64,000 nt of DNA from Pseudomonadota bacterium (GTDB lineage Bacteria; Pseudomonadota; Gammaproteobacteria; Burkholderiales; Burkholderiaceae_D), in contig JAEXJM010000044.1 in NCBI GenBank assembly GCA_023449275.1, positions 62,001 through 126,000 on the forward strand, in the 5' to 3' direction. Shown here piece by piece: positions 1 to 12,020 of this stretch. The position numbers were made by a program, and so were the translations under genes. Below the pieces are notes generated by a model. The model searched no databases. It saw nothing but the letters and a program-made list of their open reading frames with translations, and had not been told where the DNA came from. Position 1 is the first letter of the stretch, and the number at the start of each line of letters is the position of its first letter.

Positions 1-1
1 G

Positions 2-1186
2 CGTGGAAACGATATCGAGTTCAATCCGGTTTTCATTTCGTATGCCCTTATTGGCCAGGAAAAGACTTTCCTTTTTGTCGATGACGATAAAATCCCGGTT
101 GAAATCCATGATTCCCTTATCTCCGATGGCGTCGAAATACGGGCGTATGAAGATATCGAAAACAGCCTGCATCAAATACCATCAGGTTCTTCAATGCTGC
201 TGGATCCGAGAAGAACGTCTTATTTCATGTCCCGTCAAATGAATTCCGGCGTGAAACTGGTTGAGGCTGTCAATCCGACTGTACTGCTGAAATCTAGGAA
301 AGAAGCTTTTGAAATAGACAATGTTCGCCGGACGATGATCGAGGATGGCGCTGCTTTCTGTGAATTTTTGAGCTGGTTCGATACGGAAATCGAAAAGGGC
401 AATGACAGCATATCGGAATTGAACGTTTCTGAAAAAATCGAGGAATACCGTTCAAAGCGTCCCAATTACGTTTCGCCGAGTTTTGGAACAATTGCAGGAT
501 TTAATGAAAACGGGGCCTTGCCACATTATCAGGCGACGGAAACAGACTTTGCTTTCATCAAAAAGGATGGCCTTCTGTTGATCGATACAGGCGGGCAGTA
601 CCTTGGCGGCACGACGGACATGACGCGTGTGATTCCTGTCGGTTTGCCAAGTCAGGAACAGAAAAAAGATTTTACACTTGTCTTAAAAGGCATGATTGCC
701 CTGTCGGAAACCTGTTTTCCCCGTTCGATTCCTGCCGCCATGCTCGACAGCATAGCCAGAAAGCCTCTATGGGCGCATGGTGCCGATTATGGACATGGAA
801 CAGGTCATGGAGTGGGGTATTTCCTGAATGTCCATGAAGGCCCTCAGGGTATTTCCTGGCACGCGAAGCCCGAACCGCAGACAGCGATGGAAGAGGGCAT
901 GATAACGTCAGTGGAACCGGGATTGTACAGGGAAGGCAAATGGGGTATTCGGATAGAGAATCTGGTGGTCAGCCGTTTTTATGAAGAAACCGGGTTCGGA
1001 AGTTATTTGTGTTTTGAAACGCTGACCCAATGTCCCATCGATACAAGGTGCATCGAAAAAGACCTGCTCGACGACAATGAAATCGCATGGCTGAACCGGT
1101 ATCATGAGGGAGTCAGGGATAAACTGATGCCGTTTGTGCCTGAACATGTCAAAAACTGGCTGATCAGGCGTACAGAACCGATTTGA
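2..1186 (+). CDS. Xaa-Pro aminopeptidase, M24B family (5' end cut by window)
   Basis: Metallopeptidase that removes N-terminal residues preceding proline, normally cytosolic. The reading frame is open from base 2, so the gene begins upstream of the window; what is left is part of the creatinase-like N-terminal region and the whole pita-bread catalytic domain. Visible metal ligands are the Asp of DTGGQY (codon at 584), the Asp of the following DMTR, the His of GHGTGHGVGYF, the Glu of SVEPG and the Glu of RIENL. The NVHEGPQGIS stretch and the C-terminal tail resemble the three-domain XPNPEP1-like forms more than E. coli PepP. There is no clear intrinsic terminator before the next gene. Confidence 0.9.
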   Translation, partial: RGNDIEFNPVFISYALIGQEKTFLFVDDDKIPVEIHDSLISDGVEIRAYEDIENSLHQIPSGSSMLLDPRRTSYFMSRQMNSGVKLVEAVNPTVLLKSRKEAFEIDNVRRTMIEDGAAFCEFLSWFDTEIEKGNDSISELNVSEKIEEYRSKRPNYVSPSFGTIAGFNENGALPHYQATETDFAFIKKDGLLLIDTGGQYLGGTTDMTRVIPVGLPSQEQKKDFTLVLKGMIALSETCFPRSIPAAMLDSIARKPLWAHGADYGHGTGHGVGYFLNVHEGPQGISWHAKPEPQTAMEEGMITSVEPGLYREGKWGIRIENLVVSRFYEETGFGSYLCFETLTQCPIDTRCIEKDLLDDNEIAWLNRYHEGVRDKLMPFVPEHVKNWLIRRTEPI

Positions 1187-1361
1187 CCAGGCAAATATGG
1201 CATTTATCTCTGTATCTGTTGAAAAAGGACAATTGATGTCACTCAGGATTCCTTGAAAATAAAGATGAAATTGAAACTACTCCGGATTTTCTTCGTCTGA
1301 ACAGGGTAGGTTAATGATGGCGGGAAGATTGAATATTCATCATTTATATTGAGGTAATACT

Positions 1362-1631
1362 ATGAGAAAAATACGTTTTGCTCTGTTATTGGCAGCCATT
1401 GGTGTATCAGGTGTTGCTTCGGCACAGGTCTATTACACGGGGACTCCGGCTACAACCGTGACGACAACCACGACTTATGTCGTCGAGGAAATTCCGGCCA
1501 GCAAGGTTACGGCTGAACTGACGGACAGGGATTGTCCTGCCGGTACGAAACTGGTATTTGACATCAACGACATGAACCGTGCCAAATGTGAATGGTCATG
1601 GGAAGCTCAAAGAAGAATGAACAGTTACTAA
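1362..1631 (+). CDS. Small secreted protein, unknown function
   Basis: 89 residues. The first 21 (MRKIRFALLLAAIGVSGVASA) form a classical Sec signal peptide with an AxA-type cleavage site just before Gln22, so the mature periplasmic protein is about 68 residues. It opens with a Thr-rich stretch (TTVTTTTTY) and has two cysteines (DRDCPAG and AKCEW) that could form a disulfide. A GAGGT ribosome site precedes the ATG. I do not recognise the family. A bidirectional terminator separates it from the convergent gene downstream. Confidence 0.75.
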   Translation: MRKIRFALLLAAIGVSGVASAQVYYTGTPATTVTTTTTYVVEEIPASKVTAELTDRDCPAGTKLVFDINDMNRAKCEWSWEAQRRMNSY

Positions 1632-1646
1632 ATGACGTCATTCACC

Positions 1647-1680
1647 AAAAAAGCGTATTCAGAAATGAATACGCTTTTTT
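1647..1680. terminator. Bidirectional intrinsic terminator
   Basis: 8-bp perfect stem GCGTATTC/GAATACGC (1653-1660 and 1667-1674) with a six-base loop, six A on the left and six T on the right. It lies between convergent genes ending at 1631 and 1702 and can serve both. Confidence 0.85.
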
Positions 1681-1701
1681 CGGATGGAAAAGAAATAAAA
1701 A

Positions 1702-2145
1702 TCAATGCCAGATGGTTTTGTCCTTCAAAAATTTCTCGATTTCGGCGGCTGAATAATTTGAGATTTCTTCAGACCATTCATTCTCGATCAGACGATTGAC
1801 TTCCTTGCCAAGGGTATTGCGCAAAGTTCCGAGAAAATGAGGCGAAGAAATCAGATATAAACGGTGGAATTTGGCATCTTTTCTTCCCTTGTCCAGATAC
1901 AGTGCGATCGATTTTGCGAACAGATCGTTATGATGTGCCAAAGGGCTTACTGAAGGATCGTTGGTATGGCTATGACCCGTTCCGACGTCATGATAACGAC
2001 CGCGGGTGTGATGTTCGAGTTCATTCTGGTTTTCAAAGGCCGCCGGATCAACCAGATCCTCAAATTCCTTCAAAGGATTAACCCCTTTTTTCTCAAAAAT
2101 ACGTGCTCGTGTACTGTCTGTCACGATAACCCAACTTGTTTGCAT
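1702..2145 (-). CDS. Host attachment protein family (Host_attach / baeRF-like)
   Basis: 147 residues. The start MQTSWVIVTDSTRARIFE, the central RGRYHDVGTGHSHTNDPS and the end region HFLGTLRNTLGKEV match the family annotated as protein required for attachment to host cells, a relative of archaeo-eukaryotic release factor domains, found in many proteobacteria. The name comes from an Agrobacterium phenotype; the biochemical role is not established. No signal peptide is seen, so it is likely cytosolic. Single gene, convergent with the small secreted protein and sharing its terminator. Confidence 0.8.
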   Translation of the reverse strand: MQTSWVIVTDSTRARIFEKKGVNPLKEFEDLVDPAAFENQNELEHHTRGRYHDVGTGHSHTNDPSVSPLAHHNDLFAKSIALYLDKGRKDAKFHRLYLISSPHFLGTLRNTLGKEVNRLIENEWSEEISNYSAAEIEKFLKDKTIWH

Positions 2146-2297
2146 ACTGGTGTTCCTTTACTGTTTACAGACATTTTTAACTGTCCTGAATTCATTTGAG
2201 GGTCTATTGAAAACCAATGAGAGAATGATTTGTTTGATACAGTTCAAAAAATATTCTGCAAGGAAAAATTTTCAGAATCTTCTGTACGAAAAATCAA

Positions 2298-2534
2298 TCA
2301 ATTCGACAGGCTGGACAGATTGCTGATGGCGTAACCCTTGGTTTCGATCTGTCTGGAAGGATAGACGATCGAAAAGTCATCCAGGCTTTCTTCATCCAGA
2401 TTTACGTCGACTCCTTTCGCATCCAGTTCCCAGTCCGTATTCGTCGCTTCATTCGGTATCTTTTTACCTTCCGGTATCAAAAGATAGGAATAAATGCCGT
2501 TTGCTTCTTCACGTTTGAAAATATCGACTCTCAT
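2298..2534 (-). CDS. Small conserved hypothetical protein
   Basis: 78 residues, MRVDIFKREEANGIYSYLLIPEGKKIPN..., acidic, no signal peptide or membrane segment. A strong purine-rich ribosome site (AAAAAGGAGGAAAAA) lies just upstream of the start on the minus strand, which supports translation. The pattern (short, starting MRVDIF, with an EATNTDWEL motif) recalls a family of uncharacterised proteins in Burkholderiales; I cannot assign a function. Confidence 0.7.
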   Translation of the reverse strand: MRVDIFKREEANGIYSYLLIPEGKKIPNEATNTDWELDAKGVDVNLDEESLDDFSIVYPSRQIETKGYAISNLSSLSN

Positions 2535-2580
2535 TTTTTCCTCCTTTTTGAGGGTGGGTGATGTAACAAAAATTAATTGC

Positions 2581-3708
2581 TTAAAGTGATTCCACCGAAT
2601 CGTCGAAGGGTATTGGTTCGGGTGTGTTCTTTTTGTGTCCGGTTGCCTTCAGTCTCCATAAATGAAGCAGAAAGGCAGTCATCGTCAGTGTAAGAGGCCC
2701 AAGAATAATCCCGGATGCGCCATAAACGAGTATGCCCCCCGCCAGTGCGATGAACGCCACTATCGTATGCAGTTTGAGTTTCCGGCTGACCAGTATGGGG
2801 TACAGGATATTATTGACTGTTCCGACCACCAGCATTCCCCAGATAACCAGAACAGTAGCCTGAACCCAGTATCCATCCAATACCAGATAAATCGCCGCCG
2901 GAACCCAGATGACATAGGCACCTAAAAGAGGAATGATGGACAGAATTCCCATAATCGTTCCCCATAAGAGAGGGGCTGGAAGCCCGAGTGCCCAGAACAT
3001 GAAACCGGATAAAAATCCTTTTACAGCCGAAACGGCAAGCGTGCCGAAAACAGTGGCACGAATCGTATTGTCGATGATCTTGAAAAGTCCGTTCGTTTCC
3101 CTTCCGCAAAGCGGGGAAAATCGCCTGATCGTTCTCAGGATTTGATTACGATCCCTGAGAAAATAGAAAAGCAGATAAAACGTCAGGACAATGACGATGA
3201 CCTGAATGAACGAAGACCGTAAAAACAGCGTTACCTGAGCGGTCAGCCAGGAAGTGAGATTATTGACGGCTTGTGGGATGTTCAGATGATTTTCCAGCCA
3301 GAAAACGGCTTTTCCGACAAAAGGCATCTCTTCCAGATTGGCTTGCCATTCACCCGATTCAACCCTGTTCATGATTAATGCCGCGCCCTTGTCGATTTCC
3401 AGAACGACACGGATGACGATCAGCATGACAGGAATGACGACAATGACAATGGCCAGTGCAGATGTCAGTATGGCCGAAATGTTCTTCTGTTTCAGTTTCC
3501 TGGAAATGCGTTTGTGAACGGGCATGAATAGAACAGCCAGGGCAAGTGCCCATGCCAGTGACGACAGAAAAGGTACCGTCATCAGATAACAGAGGAGTAC
3601 GCCCAGAATCGTGAAGCCGAGCTGTATGAAAGCCCGGATGTGATTGCGGGATTTCCAGTCTTCTTTTTCAGGGAGGATCGTTTCTTCCTTGAGTTCATTC
3701 GTATTCAT
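2581..3708 (-). CDS. AI-2E family transporter (UPF0118/PerM-like)
   Basis: 375 residues of a polytopic inner-membrane protein. Two hydrophobic segments near the N-terminus (FIQLGFTILGVLLCYLM, FLSSLAWALALAVLFMPVH), another pair after residue 60, then the characteristic C-terminal set of helices with GAYVIWVPAAIYL, LVIWGMLVVG and ALAGGILVYGASGIILGP. The length and the DN..YP.L....L.LH core match the family, whose members export the quorum signal AI-2 or act as Na+/H+ antiporters in different bacteria; the substrate here is open. It reads in the same direction as gyrB but lies beyond the gyrB terminator, so it is probably transcribed on its own. Confidence 0.85.
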   Translation of the reverse strand: MNTNELKEETILPEKEDWKSRNHIRAFIQLGFTILGVLLCYLMTVPFLSSLAWALALAVLFMPVHKRISRKLKQKNISAILTSALAIVIVVIPVMLIVIRVVLEIDKGAALIMNRVESGEWQANLEEMPFVGKAVFWLENHLNIPQAVNNLTSWLTAQVTLFLRSSFIQVIVIVLTFYLLFYFLRDRNQILRTIRRFSPLCGRETNGLFKIIDNTIRATVFGTLAVSAVKGFLSGFMFWALGLPAPLLWGTIMGILSIIPLLGAYVIWVPAAIYLVLDGYWVQATVLVIWGMLVVGTVNNILYPILVSRKLKLHTIVAFIALAGGILVYGASGIILGPLTLTMTAFLLHLWRLKATGHKKNTPEPIPFDDSVESL

Positions 3709-3875
3709 GGCACAGACATGAAAAAAGCGGCATTATTTTTGAAATGTCCCTGTTGCCACGTTACGTCAAATTTACGTATCGACCATGAGTGAAGTCAAAC
3801 GACGTTAAGCTCCTGATTTTTTTGACCGGCAAAAAGGGAAATGGAGAGGGAGGGATACTCAGGTGGCAAGTCCAT

Positions 3876-3910
3876 AAAAAAGCTGTTTCACGAATGCGTG
3901 AAACAGCTTT
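3876..3910 (-). terminator. Intrinsic terminator of gyrB
   Basis: 13-bp perfect stem (3880-3892 with 3897-3909), loop AATG, followed on the minus strand by a run of T. It sits 18 bases beyond the gyrB stop codon. Confidence 0.85.
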
Positions 3911-3928
3911 GAATAAAAGCAAAAGATA

Positions 3929-6481
<2,553 letters not shown>

Positions 6482-6528
6482 TCAATGCAATGATCGATAA
6501 AATCATCAATAACGGGTCTGCTATGCGT

Positions 6529-7635
6529 CTAGATACGCATCGGCATAACAACATATTTGAAATCTGCATTATCCGGAACGGAGACCAGTGCGGACGAGTT
6601 GGCATCACCCAACTCGATACTGACCTGTTCGCTTTTCAGATTTCCCAGGACATCCAGAAGATAGGTGACATTGAATCCGATATCGATGCTGTCACCGTTA
6701 TAGTCGAGTTCGATTTCCTCGATTGCCTCTTCCTGATCGGCATTGGTAGAACTGATTTTCAGGCTGCCGGGTGCCAGAATGCAGCGGATACCCTTGAACT
6801 TGTCGCTTGTCATGATAGCGGCACGTTGCAGTGCTCTTTGCAGCTGTTCACGGGAAAGCGTGAATTTGTTTTTGTATCCCTTCGGAATGACACGGGTATA
6901 GTCAGGGAATTTGCCTTCGACCAGTTTCGAAATCAATTCGACGTCACCGAAAACGAAACGAACCTGGCCGCCGGAAAAGTCGATACGAACCGGTTCTTCG
7001 CTGTCTTCGAGCAATCTCTGCAATTCAAGAATCGTTTTGCGCGGGATAATGACGTCGTTTTTGGAAAATTCCTGGTCTGTTTCCATCTGGCAGAAGGCCA
7101 GCCGATGGCCGTCTGTCGCGACAGCCGTCATTTTTTTGCCATCGACCTGCAAGAGCAAGCCATTCAGGTAATAACGGATGTCTTGCTGTGCCATCGAGAA
7201 ATAAACCATACCCAGCAAATTTTTCAGTGCTTTTTGCGAAACCGTGACAGAAGTTTCATATTCAGCCGGCTGGGAGACGATTGGAAAGTCTTCAGCAGGA
7301 AGGGTCTGGAGGGAAAAACGTGATTTGCCGGCGGAAACCGCAAGACGCTTGTCATTTAAGGTGATCGCGATATCGGAAGTATCCGGCAATGCACGGAGAA
7401 TGTCGAGAAGCTTGCGTGCAGCCACGGTTGTCGTTCCGTTTCCCTCATTGGTACCGATATCGGCATGCGTGACGATCTGTATTTCAGTGTCCGTTGAAAG
7501 GAAAGAAACGGCTTCACCTTCTTTTCTGATCAGAATATTGGCCAGAATCGGCAGGGTATGCCTGCGTTCCACGATACCGCTTACGATCTGTAATGGGCGA
7601 AGAAGATTGTCTCTGCCGGTTTTTACCAGTTGCAT
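6529..7635 (-). CDS. dnaN: DNA polymerase III beta subunit (sliding clamp)
   Basis: 368 residues starting MQLVKTGRDNLLRPL. Ring-shaped processivity clamp made of three topologically similar domains; the ends MPMRI, KFPDYTRVIP and NFKxIR-like segments are family hallmarks. The ATG at 7635 was chosen over an in-frame upstream start at 7698 because it has an AAGGAT ribosome site, matches the canonical N-terminus, and avoids overlap with dnaA. 59 bases separate it from the dnaA stop codon, so cotranscription with dnaA is likely. Confidence 0.97.
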   Translation of the reverse strand: MQLVKTGRDNLLRPLQIVSGIVERRHTLPILANILIRKEGEAVSFLSTDTEIQIVTHADIGTNEGNGTTTVAARKLLDILRALPDTSDIAITLNDKRLAVSAGKSRFSLQTLPAEDFPIVSQPAEYETSVTVSQKALKNLLGMVYFSMAQQDIRYYLNGLLLQVDGKKMTAVATDGHRLAFCQMETDQEFSKNDVIIPRKTILELQRLLEDSEEPVRIDFSGGQVRFVFGDVELISKLVEGKFPDYTRVIPKGYKNKFTLSREQLQRALQRAAIMTSDKFKGIRCILAPGSLKISSTNADQEEAIEEIELDYNGDSIDIGFNVTYLLDVLGNLKSEQVSIELGDANSSALVSVPDNADFKYVVMPMRI

Positions 7636-7694
7636 GTTCTTATCCTTGAAAATTTGATTGTTCTTTATCCCAAGATCTTTCAATTGTATTGCTG

Positions 7695-9077
7695 TCAACC
7701 TTTAAGAGTTTGTTCCAGCACATGAAGCTCATGATTGCATTCAGGATTTTTCAATCTGTCCTGTGCAATTTTGCGAACCGCGTGCAAAACAGTCGTATGG
7801 TCACGCCCACCAAACAATTCACCGATCTCGGGCAGGCTTTTTTGAGTCAATTCTTTCGTTAAATACATAGCGATCTGACGTGGCCTTGCAATATTGGCAG
7901 GGCGTCTTTTCGAATACATGTCGGCGACCTTGATACGGAAAAAGTCTGCGACGGTTTTCTGAATGTTTTCCACAGAAATCTGGCGATTCTGTACATTTAA
8001 CAAATCCTTTAAGGCTTCCTTGGTCAACTCGATAGTGATGTCGCGGCCATGAAAGCGGGAAAAGGCCAGTATCTTTCTCAATGCGCCTTCAAGTTCACGG
8101 ACATTTGACCTGAGGTGTTTCGCCACGAAAAAGGCAACGTCGTCGGAAAGCCGTATGCCTTCCTGGCTGGCTTTCCTGATCAGAATGGCGACACGCATTT
8201 CCAGTTCGGGCGGTTCAATGGCAACGGTCAGTCCAGAGTCGAAACGGGACGTCAGCCGGTCATCCATCCCTGAAATTTCCTTTGGATACGTATCGCTGGT
8301 GATGATGATCTGTTTGCGTGCCGCAATCAGCGCTTCAAAGGCATAAAAAAATTCTTCCTGTGTACGGCTTTTTCCAGAGAAAAACTGCACATCGTCGATC
8401 AGCAGCATATCAAGGGAGTGATAATACCGCTTGAAATCATCGAATCCCTTGCGCTGGTAGGCCGTCACGACATCGCGAACGTATTGTTCGGCATGGATGT
8501 AGCGTATCTTTGCAGAAGGCGTATCGGCCAGAACCTGATTGCCGATGGCATGGATCAGGTGAGTCTTGCCAAGGCCAACGCCACCGAACAGATAAAGCGG
8601 GTTATACGAAACGCCCGGATTGTTGGCGACCTGAATGGCTGCGGCACGGGCCAGCTGGTTTGCCTTGCCGGTGACGAAACTGTCGAAGGTCATTTCGGCA
8701 TTGATCCGGCTTTGTTCACGTGTCGGTGTCTCGGAGACAGGAATCCTTTGATTCAATTCGACCGGTTCCGTAATGGCATTATCCGGAATGGATTTCGGCT
8801 GGGCCGATGCCTGTTTCGATGGAGACGCGGAACGGGTGGCGGGATTCAGCAAAAACTGGACTTCAACCGTCGACTCCAGAAACTGGCAGGCCAAGGCAGT
8901 AATACGATCGGCATATTGGGTCTTTACCCAATCCAGTTTGAAACGGTTGGGAGCGGCAACCCGCAATATGCCGTCATTGTAGTCAAGCGGCACAAGTGGC
9001 TTGATCCAGGCGCTATACTGCTGTGGCGTCAATTCCGATTCCAGTTGGGACAAGCAGTTCTGCCAAAAATTTTCCAT
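7695..9077 (-). CDS. dnaA: Chromosomal replication initiator DnaA
   Basis: 460 residues. Domain I ([20 protein letters not shown], contacts DnaB and other partners), a variable linker of about 60 residues, AAA+ domain III with Walker [11 protein letters not shown] and Walker B LLIDDVQF, and domain IV with the DnaA signature [11 protein letters not shown] that reads the DnaA box. Binds ATP, unwinds the origin and represses its own promoter in known systems. A perfect DnaA box 160 bases upstream of the start fits both roles. First gene of the minus-strand replication block, divergent from rpmH. Confidence 0.98.
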   Translation of the reverse strand: MENFWQNCLSQLESELTPQQYSAWIKPLVPLDYNDGILRVAAPNRFKLDWVKTQYADRITALACQFLESTVEVQFLLNPATRSASPSKQASAQPKSIPDNAITEPVELNQRIPVSETPTREQSRINAEMTFDSFVTGKANQLARAAAIQVANNPGVSYNPLYLFGGVGLGKTHLIHAIGNQVLADTPSAKIRYIHAEQYVRDVVTAYQRKGFDDFKRYYHSLDMLLIDDVQFFSGKSRTQEEFFYAFEALIAARKQIIITSDTYPKEISGMDDRLTSRFDSGLTVAIEPPELEMRVAILIRKASQEGIRLSDDVAFFVAKHLRSNVRELEGALRKILAFSRFHGRDITIELTKEALKDLLNVQNRQISVENIQKTVADFFRIKVADMYSKRRPANIARPRQIAMYLTKELTQKSLPEIGELFGGRDHTTVLHAVRKIAQDRLKNPECNHELHVLEQTLKG

Positions 9078-9445
9078 AATTCCAATCGACTAAACATCGG
9101 TTACCGGTTGACTTTTTCCAGCAGAAATATTGCCATTGTTCCGGACATGAAAAATGCGGATGCACTGTCCATTGAAAGTCAAAAAATCGATAAACACTTT
9201 TCTAATAAGTGACTATTTTACCTTGAATTAGGCTAGTTATCCACAGGCTTCGTCTGTTTTTTAACCTATTTCTGCCATGAAATACAGATTCATATTGACA
9301 GGATAGGGAAAATTACGGTCTAATCATTGGTTCCTTGCGCATAATCGGTGTCTTGTCACGGTTATTATGACCGATCAGCCGACATTTTAACGGGACAGGC
9401 GGCGCCAGATTTTGAATTTTTTTTGCTGATATTAGCGAGACCATC
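9078..9445. other. dnaA-rpmH intergenic region, probable oriC or dnaA control region
   Basis: 368 bases without a gene between divergent dnaA and rpmH. It contains one perfect DnaA box (9237-9245) flanked by AT-rich sequence (around 9185-9235 and 9255-9300). In many beta- and gammaproteobacteria with this gene order the origin or the dnaA promoter lies here. I see only one perfect box, so oriC is plausible but not demonstrated. Confidence 0.55.
9237..9245 (+). promoter_or_regulatory. DnaA box (TTATCCACA)
   Basis: Exact match to the high-affinity DnaA consensus TTATCCACA. No second perfect copy is visible within the spacer; several weaker TTAT-type sequences are present. Confidence 0.8.
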
Positions 9446-9580
9446 ATGAAACGTACTTATCAACCTTCAGTTGTGCGTCGTAAACGCACTCATGGCTTCC
9501 GTGCCCGTATGGCGACCAAAAACGGCCGTGCCGTTTTAAACGCACGTCGTGCCAAAGGCCGCAAGCGTTTGGCGGTATAA
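9446..9580 (+). CDS. rpmH: 50S ribosomal protein L34
   Basis: 44 residues ([20 protein letters not shown]...), very basic and exactly the family length, with the invariant start KRTYQPS and the RAKGRKRL tail. Structural protein of the large ribosomal subunit. First gene of the rpmH-rnpA-yidD-yidC operon, divergent from dnaA. Confidence 0.98.
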   Translation: MKRTYQPSVVRRKRTHGFRARMATKNGRAVLNARRAKGRKRLAV

Positions 9581-9605
9581 AACCAGACGATGTTTTGCTG
9601 GTTGT

Positions 9606-9983
9606 GTGAACAGAAATTTTTCTTCCGATCGGCGTATCGTTAAAACGGATGATTTTTCATCCGTTTTTCGTATGCGTCCCTGCGGACGGACGAGACACTT
9701 TGTTTTGAATCCCCCCCCCACCCCGTTCAAAAATCCACGACTCGGGATTGTTGTTGCCAAACGATTCGCGCAACGGGCCGTAACCCGCAACACAATCAAA
9801 CGATTGTGTCGCGAAATATTCCGCTGTATACAAATTCCTGCAATGGATTGTATTATTCGTTTGACGTCGCCGGTTAACACACGGAAAGATCCTGCCACAA
9901 ACAGGCAGTTGAAGCGCATTCTCAGGGCGGAACTGGATCAGTTGTTTGCCTCTTCAGGAATGAAACAGAAAAGCAGGCAGTGA
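9606..9983 (+). CDS. rnpA: Ribonuclease P protein component
   Basis: 125 residues from GTG 9606 ([21 protein letters not shown]). Binds the RNase P RNA and helps process the 5' ends of tRNA precursors. The RNR-type motif is clear: [22 protein letters not shown]. An earlier in-frame GTG at 9549 would overlap the end of rpmH by 32 bases; neither start has a strong ribosome site, and I chose the one giving the usual length. Oddity: a run of nine C at 9711-9719 encodes part of NPPPTP, between two conserved blocks. The stop overlaps the yidD start (TGATG). Confidence 0.92.
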   Translation: MNRNFSSDRRIVKTDDFSSVFRMRPCGRTRHFVLNPPPTPFKNPRLGIVVAKRFAQRAVTRNTIKRLCREIFRCIQIPAMDCIIRLTSPVNTRKDPATNRQLKRILRAELDQLFASSGMKQKSRQ

Positions 9984-10261
9984 TGCAATCACCATTGAAA
10001 TATCTGCTAATCGTTTTAATTCGGGGATATCAGTTGTGCATTAGCCCATTCATAGGGCAAAATTGTCGTTTTTACCCGAGTTGTTCTCAATATGCAATCG
10101 AAGCCATTTCGGTACATGGCTGTTTGAAGGGCTGTTACCTCACTTTCATCCGGCTGTGCAAATGCCATCCCTTGCATCCGGGAGGAATTGATCCTGTCCC
10201 TGCGAGAAAATCCGGTTGTGCTTGTAGTTCATCATCGAAAGATGATGGCAAAGATATTTGA
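9983..10261 (+). CDS. yidD: Membrane protein insertion efficiency factor
   Basis: 92 residues. Small amphipathic membrane-associated protein believed to assist YidC. The hallmark block is present: [31 protein letters not shown], then [32 protein letters not shown] 9983 overlaps the rnpA stop; a GTG immediately before it is an alternative. The Cys/Ser-rich tail is variable in the family. Confidence 0.95.
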   Translation: MQSPLKYLLIVLIRGYQLCISPFIGQNCRFYPSCSQYAIEAISVHGCLKGCYLTFIRLCKCHPLHPGGIDPVPARKSGCACSSSSKDDGKDI

Positions 10262-10271
10262 AAAGTAGATT

Positions 10272-11948
10272 ATGGAAGCCAAAAAACGTAGTACGTTGAT
10301 ACTGATACTAGCGGTTGCGCTTTTTTTCCTTTGGGACAACTGGCAAGTACACAGAGGCGGTAAGTCCCTCATTTTTTCACAGGAAAAAACGCAAAAATCC
10401 GAAACCCAGACAGGTTTGCCTGAAGTTCCTGTCCAGACTTCATCCGTTTCCTCAGAAGATAATGACGGTACGGAGGCTTTAACCGTTGCCAAAAAGGAAG
10501 AAGCCAAAAAACAGCCTGCCGAACTGGTAACGATCACAACCGATGTCTTCAAGGTTCAGATCAGTCCTGATGGCGGTGTATTCCAGAATCTGGAGTTGCT
10601 GAAATATCCGGACAATGTCGATTCCGAAAAGGACATGGTACTCTTTGAATCGGCTCCCCCCAGAATTTATCTGGCACAGACCGGTTTGACGGGAGGTCTG
10701 TATCCGAATCACGCGACACGCTTCCATATCCTTCCCGGCGACAGAACGCTTGGCGAGAACAGTGATGAAATCAGGCTGGTGATGAATGCCGAAAAAGACG
10801 GTGTCCGCCTGACCAAGACATATACTTTCAAACGCGGCAGTTATGTCGTGGACGTCGACCAGAAAGTCACGAACCTGAGCCATGAGCCGATCCATGCTTC
10901 CCTTTATCTGCAACTGCTCCGTGACAGCGAGAGACCGGAAGGACAGTCACGGTTTATCAGTACTTTTACGGGACCGGCGGTTTATTCCGAAGAAGACAAA
11001 TTCCAGAAAGTCAAATTCGACAATATTGGTGAAGGAAGAATGGATCACGTGACCAAGACCGACAATGGCTGGGTCGGTATGGTTCAGCATTATTTCGTTT
11101 CCGCCTTCATTCCACAGGATAAGGTCGCCCGCGAAAACTATACGAAAAAAGTGGGCGAGAACCTGTACGCTATCGGTACGGTCATTCCATTGGGCACGAT
11201 CGCTCCAAACGCCAGTGCTTCCAATGACTCGAAATTGTATGTCGGGCCACAGGAATCCAGGTTGCTGGAAAAAACCGCTCCGGGCCTGGAACTGGTCAAG
11301 GATTATGGCTGGCTGACGATTATCGCCAAACCGATTTTCTGGCTGATGACTCAAATTCACAATGAAGTGGGCAACTGGGGTTGGACCATCATTCTGCTGA
11401 CCTGTCTGATCAAGCTCGTCTTTGCACCGCTTTCAGCCGCCAGCTATCGCAGTATGGCGAGAATGAAGCAGTTCACGCCGAGAATCATGGAACTCCGCGA
11501 AAGATACAAGGATGACAAACAGCGCATGAACAAGGAATTGATGAGCTTGTACAAGGCTGAAAAAATCAATCCGCTCGGGGGCTGTCTGCCAGTTGTCGTC
11601 CAGATTCCGGTCTTCATTTCCCTGTACTGGGTACTGCTTGCCAGCGTTGAAATCAGAAACGCGCCATGGCTGGGATGGATTCAGAATCTGGCTGCGCCCG
11701 ATCCTTATTTCATCCTTCCGGTCATCATGGCTGGTTCCATGTTCATCCAGCAAAAAATGAGCCCGCCACCGCCTGATCCATTGCAAGCGAAGATGATGAT
11801 GTTTCTGCCGATCGCATTTTCGATCACATTCTTCTTCTTCCCGTCCGGTCTGGTTCTGTATTGGGTGGTCAACAATCTGTTGTCGATTGCACAGCAGTAT
11901 TACATTACGAGAAAATATGGCAACCCGCAGCCCAAAAAGTCTGCCTGA
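10272..11948 (+). CDS. yidC: Membrane protein insertase YidC
   Basis: 558 residues. Inserts and folds inner-membrane proteins, alone or with SecYEG. N-terminal signal anchor (LILILAVALFFLWDNWQVH), a large periplasmic beta-supersandwich domain (about residues 75-340), then five-helix core beginning WGWTIILLTCLIKLVFAPLS, the cytoplasmic coiled hairpin (RMKQFTPRIMELRERYKDDKQ), and the end LVLYWVVNNLLSIAQQYYITR. Starts 10 bases after yidD, and an intrinsic terminator follows. mnmE, which often comes next in this operon, is not here. Confidence 0.98.
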   Translation: MEAKKRSTLILILAVALFFLWDNWQVHRGGKSLIFSQEKTQKSETQTGLPEVPVQTSSVSSEDNDGTEALTVAKKEEAKKQPAELVTITTDVFKVQISPDGGVFQNLELLKYPDNVDSEKDMVLFESAPPRIYLAQTGLTGGLYPNHATRFHILPGDRTLGENSDEIRLVMNAEKDGVRLTKTYTFKRGSYVVDVDQKVTNLSHEPIHASLYLQLLRDSERPEGQSRFISTFTGPAVYSEEDKFQKVKFDNIGEGRMDHVTKTDNGWVGMVQHYFVSAFIPQDKVARENYTKKVGENLYAIGTVIPLGTIAPNASASNDSKLYVGPQESRLLEKTAPGLELVKDYGWLTIIAKPIFWLMTQIHNEVGNWGWTIILLTCLIKLVFAPLSAASYRSMARMKQFTPRIMELRERYKDDKQRMNKELMSLYKAEKINPLGGCLPVVVQIPVFISLYWVLLASVEIRNAPWLGWIQNLAAPDPYFILPVIMAGSMFIQQKMSPPPPDPLQAKMMMFLPIAFSITFFFFPSGLVLYWVVNNLLSIAQQYYITRKYGNPQPKKSA

Positions 11949-11965
11949 ACCATTTTTTCCTGAAA

Positions 11966-11997
11966 CAAAAAAAGCCCGTGCTTGCATGGGCTTTTTT
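11966..11997 (+). terminator. Intrinsic terminator of the rpmH-yidC operon
   Basis: Stem AAAGCCCGTG/CATGGGCTTT with a CTTG loop (one G-T pair), A-tract before and T-run after, 18 bases beyond the yidC stop. Confidence 0.85.
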
Positions 11998-12020
11998 ATG
12001 AGTGAATTGCGGATTCATTG

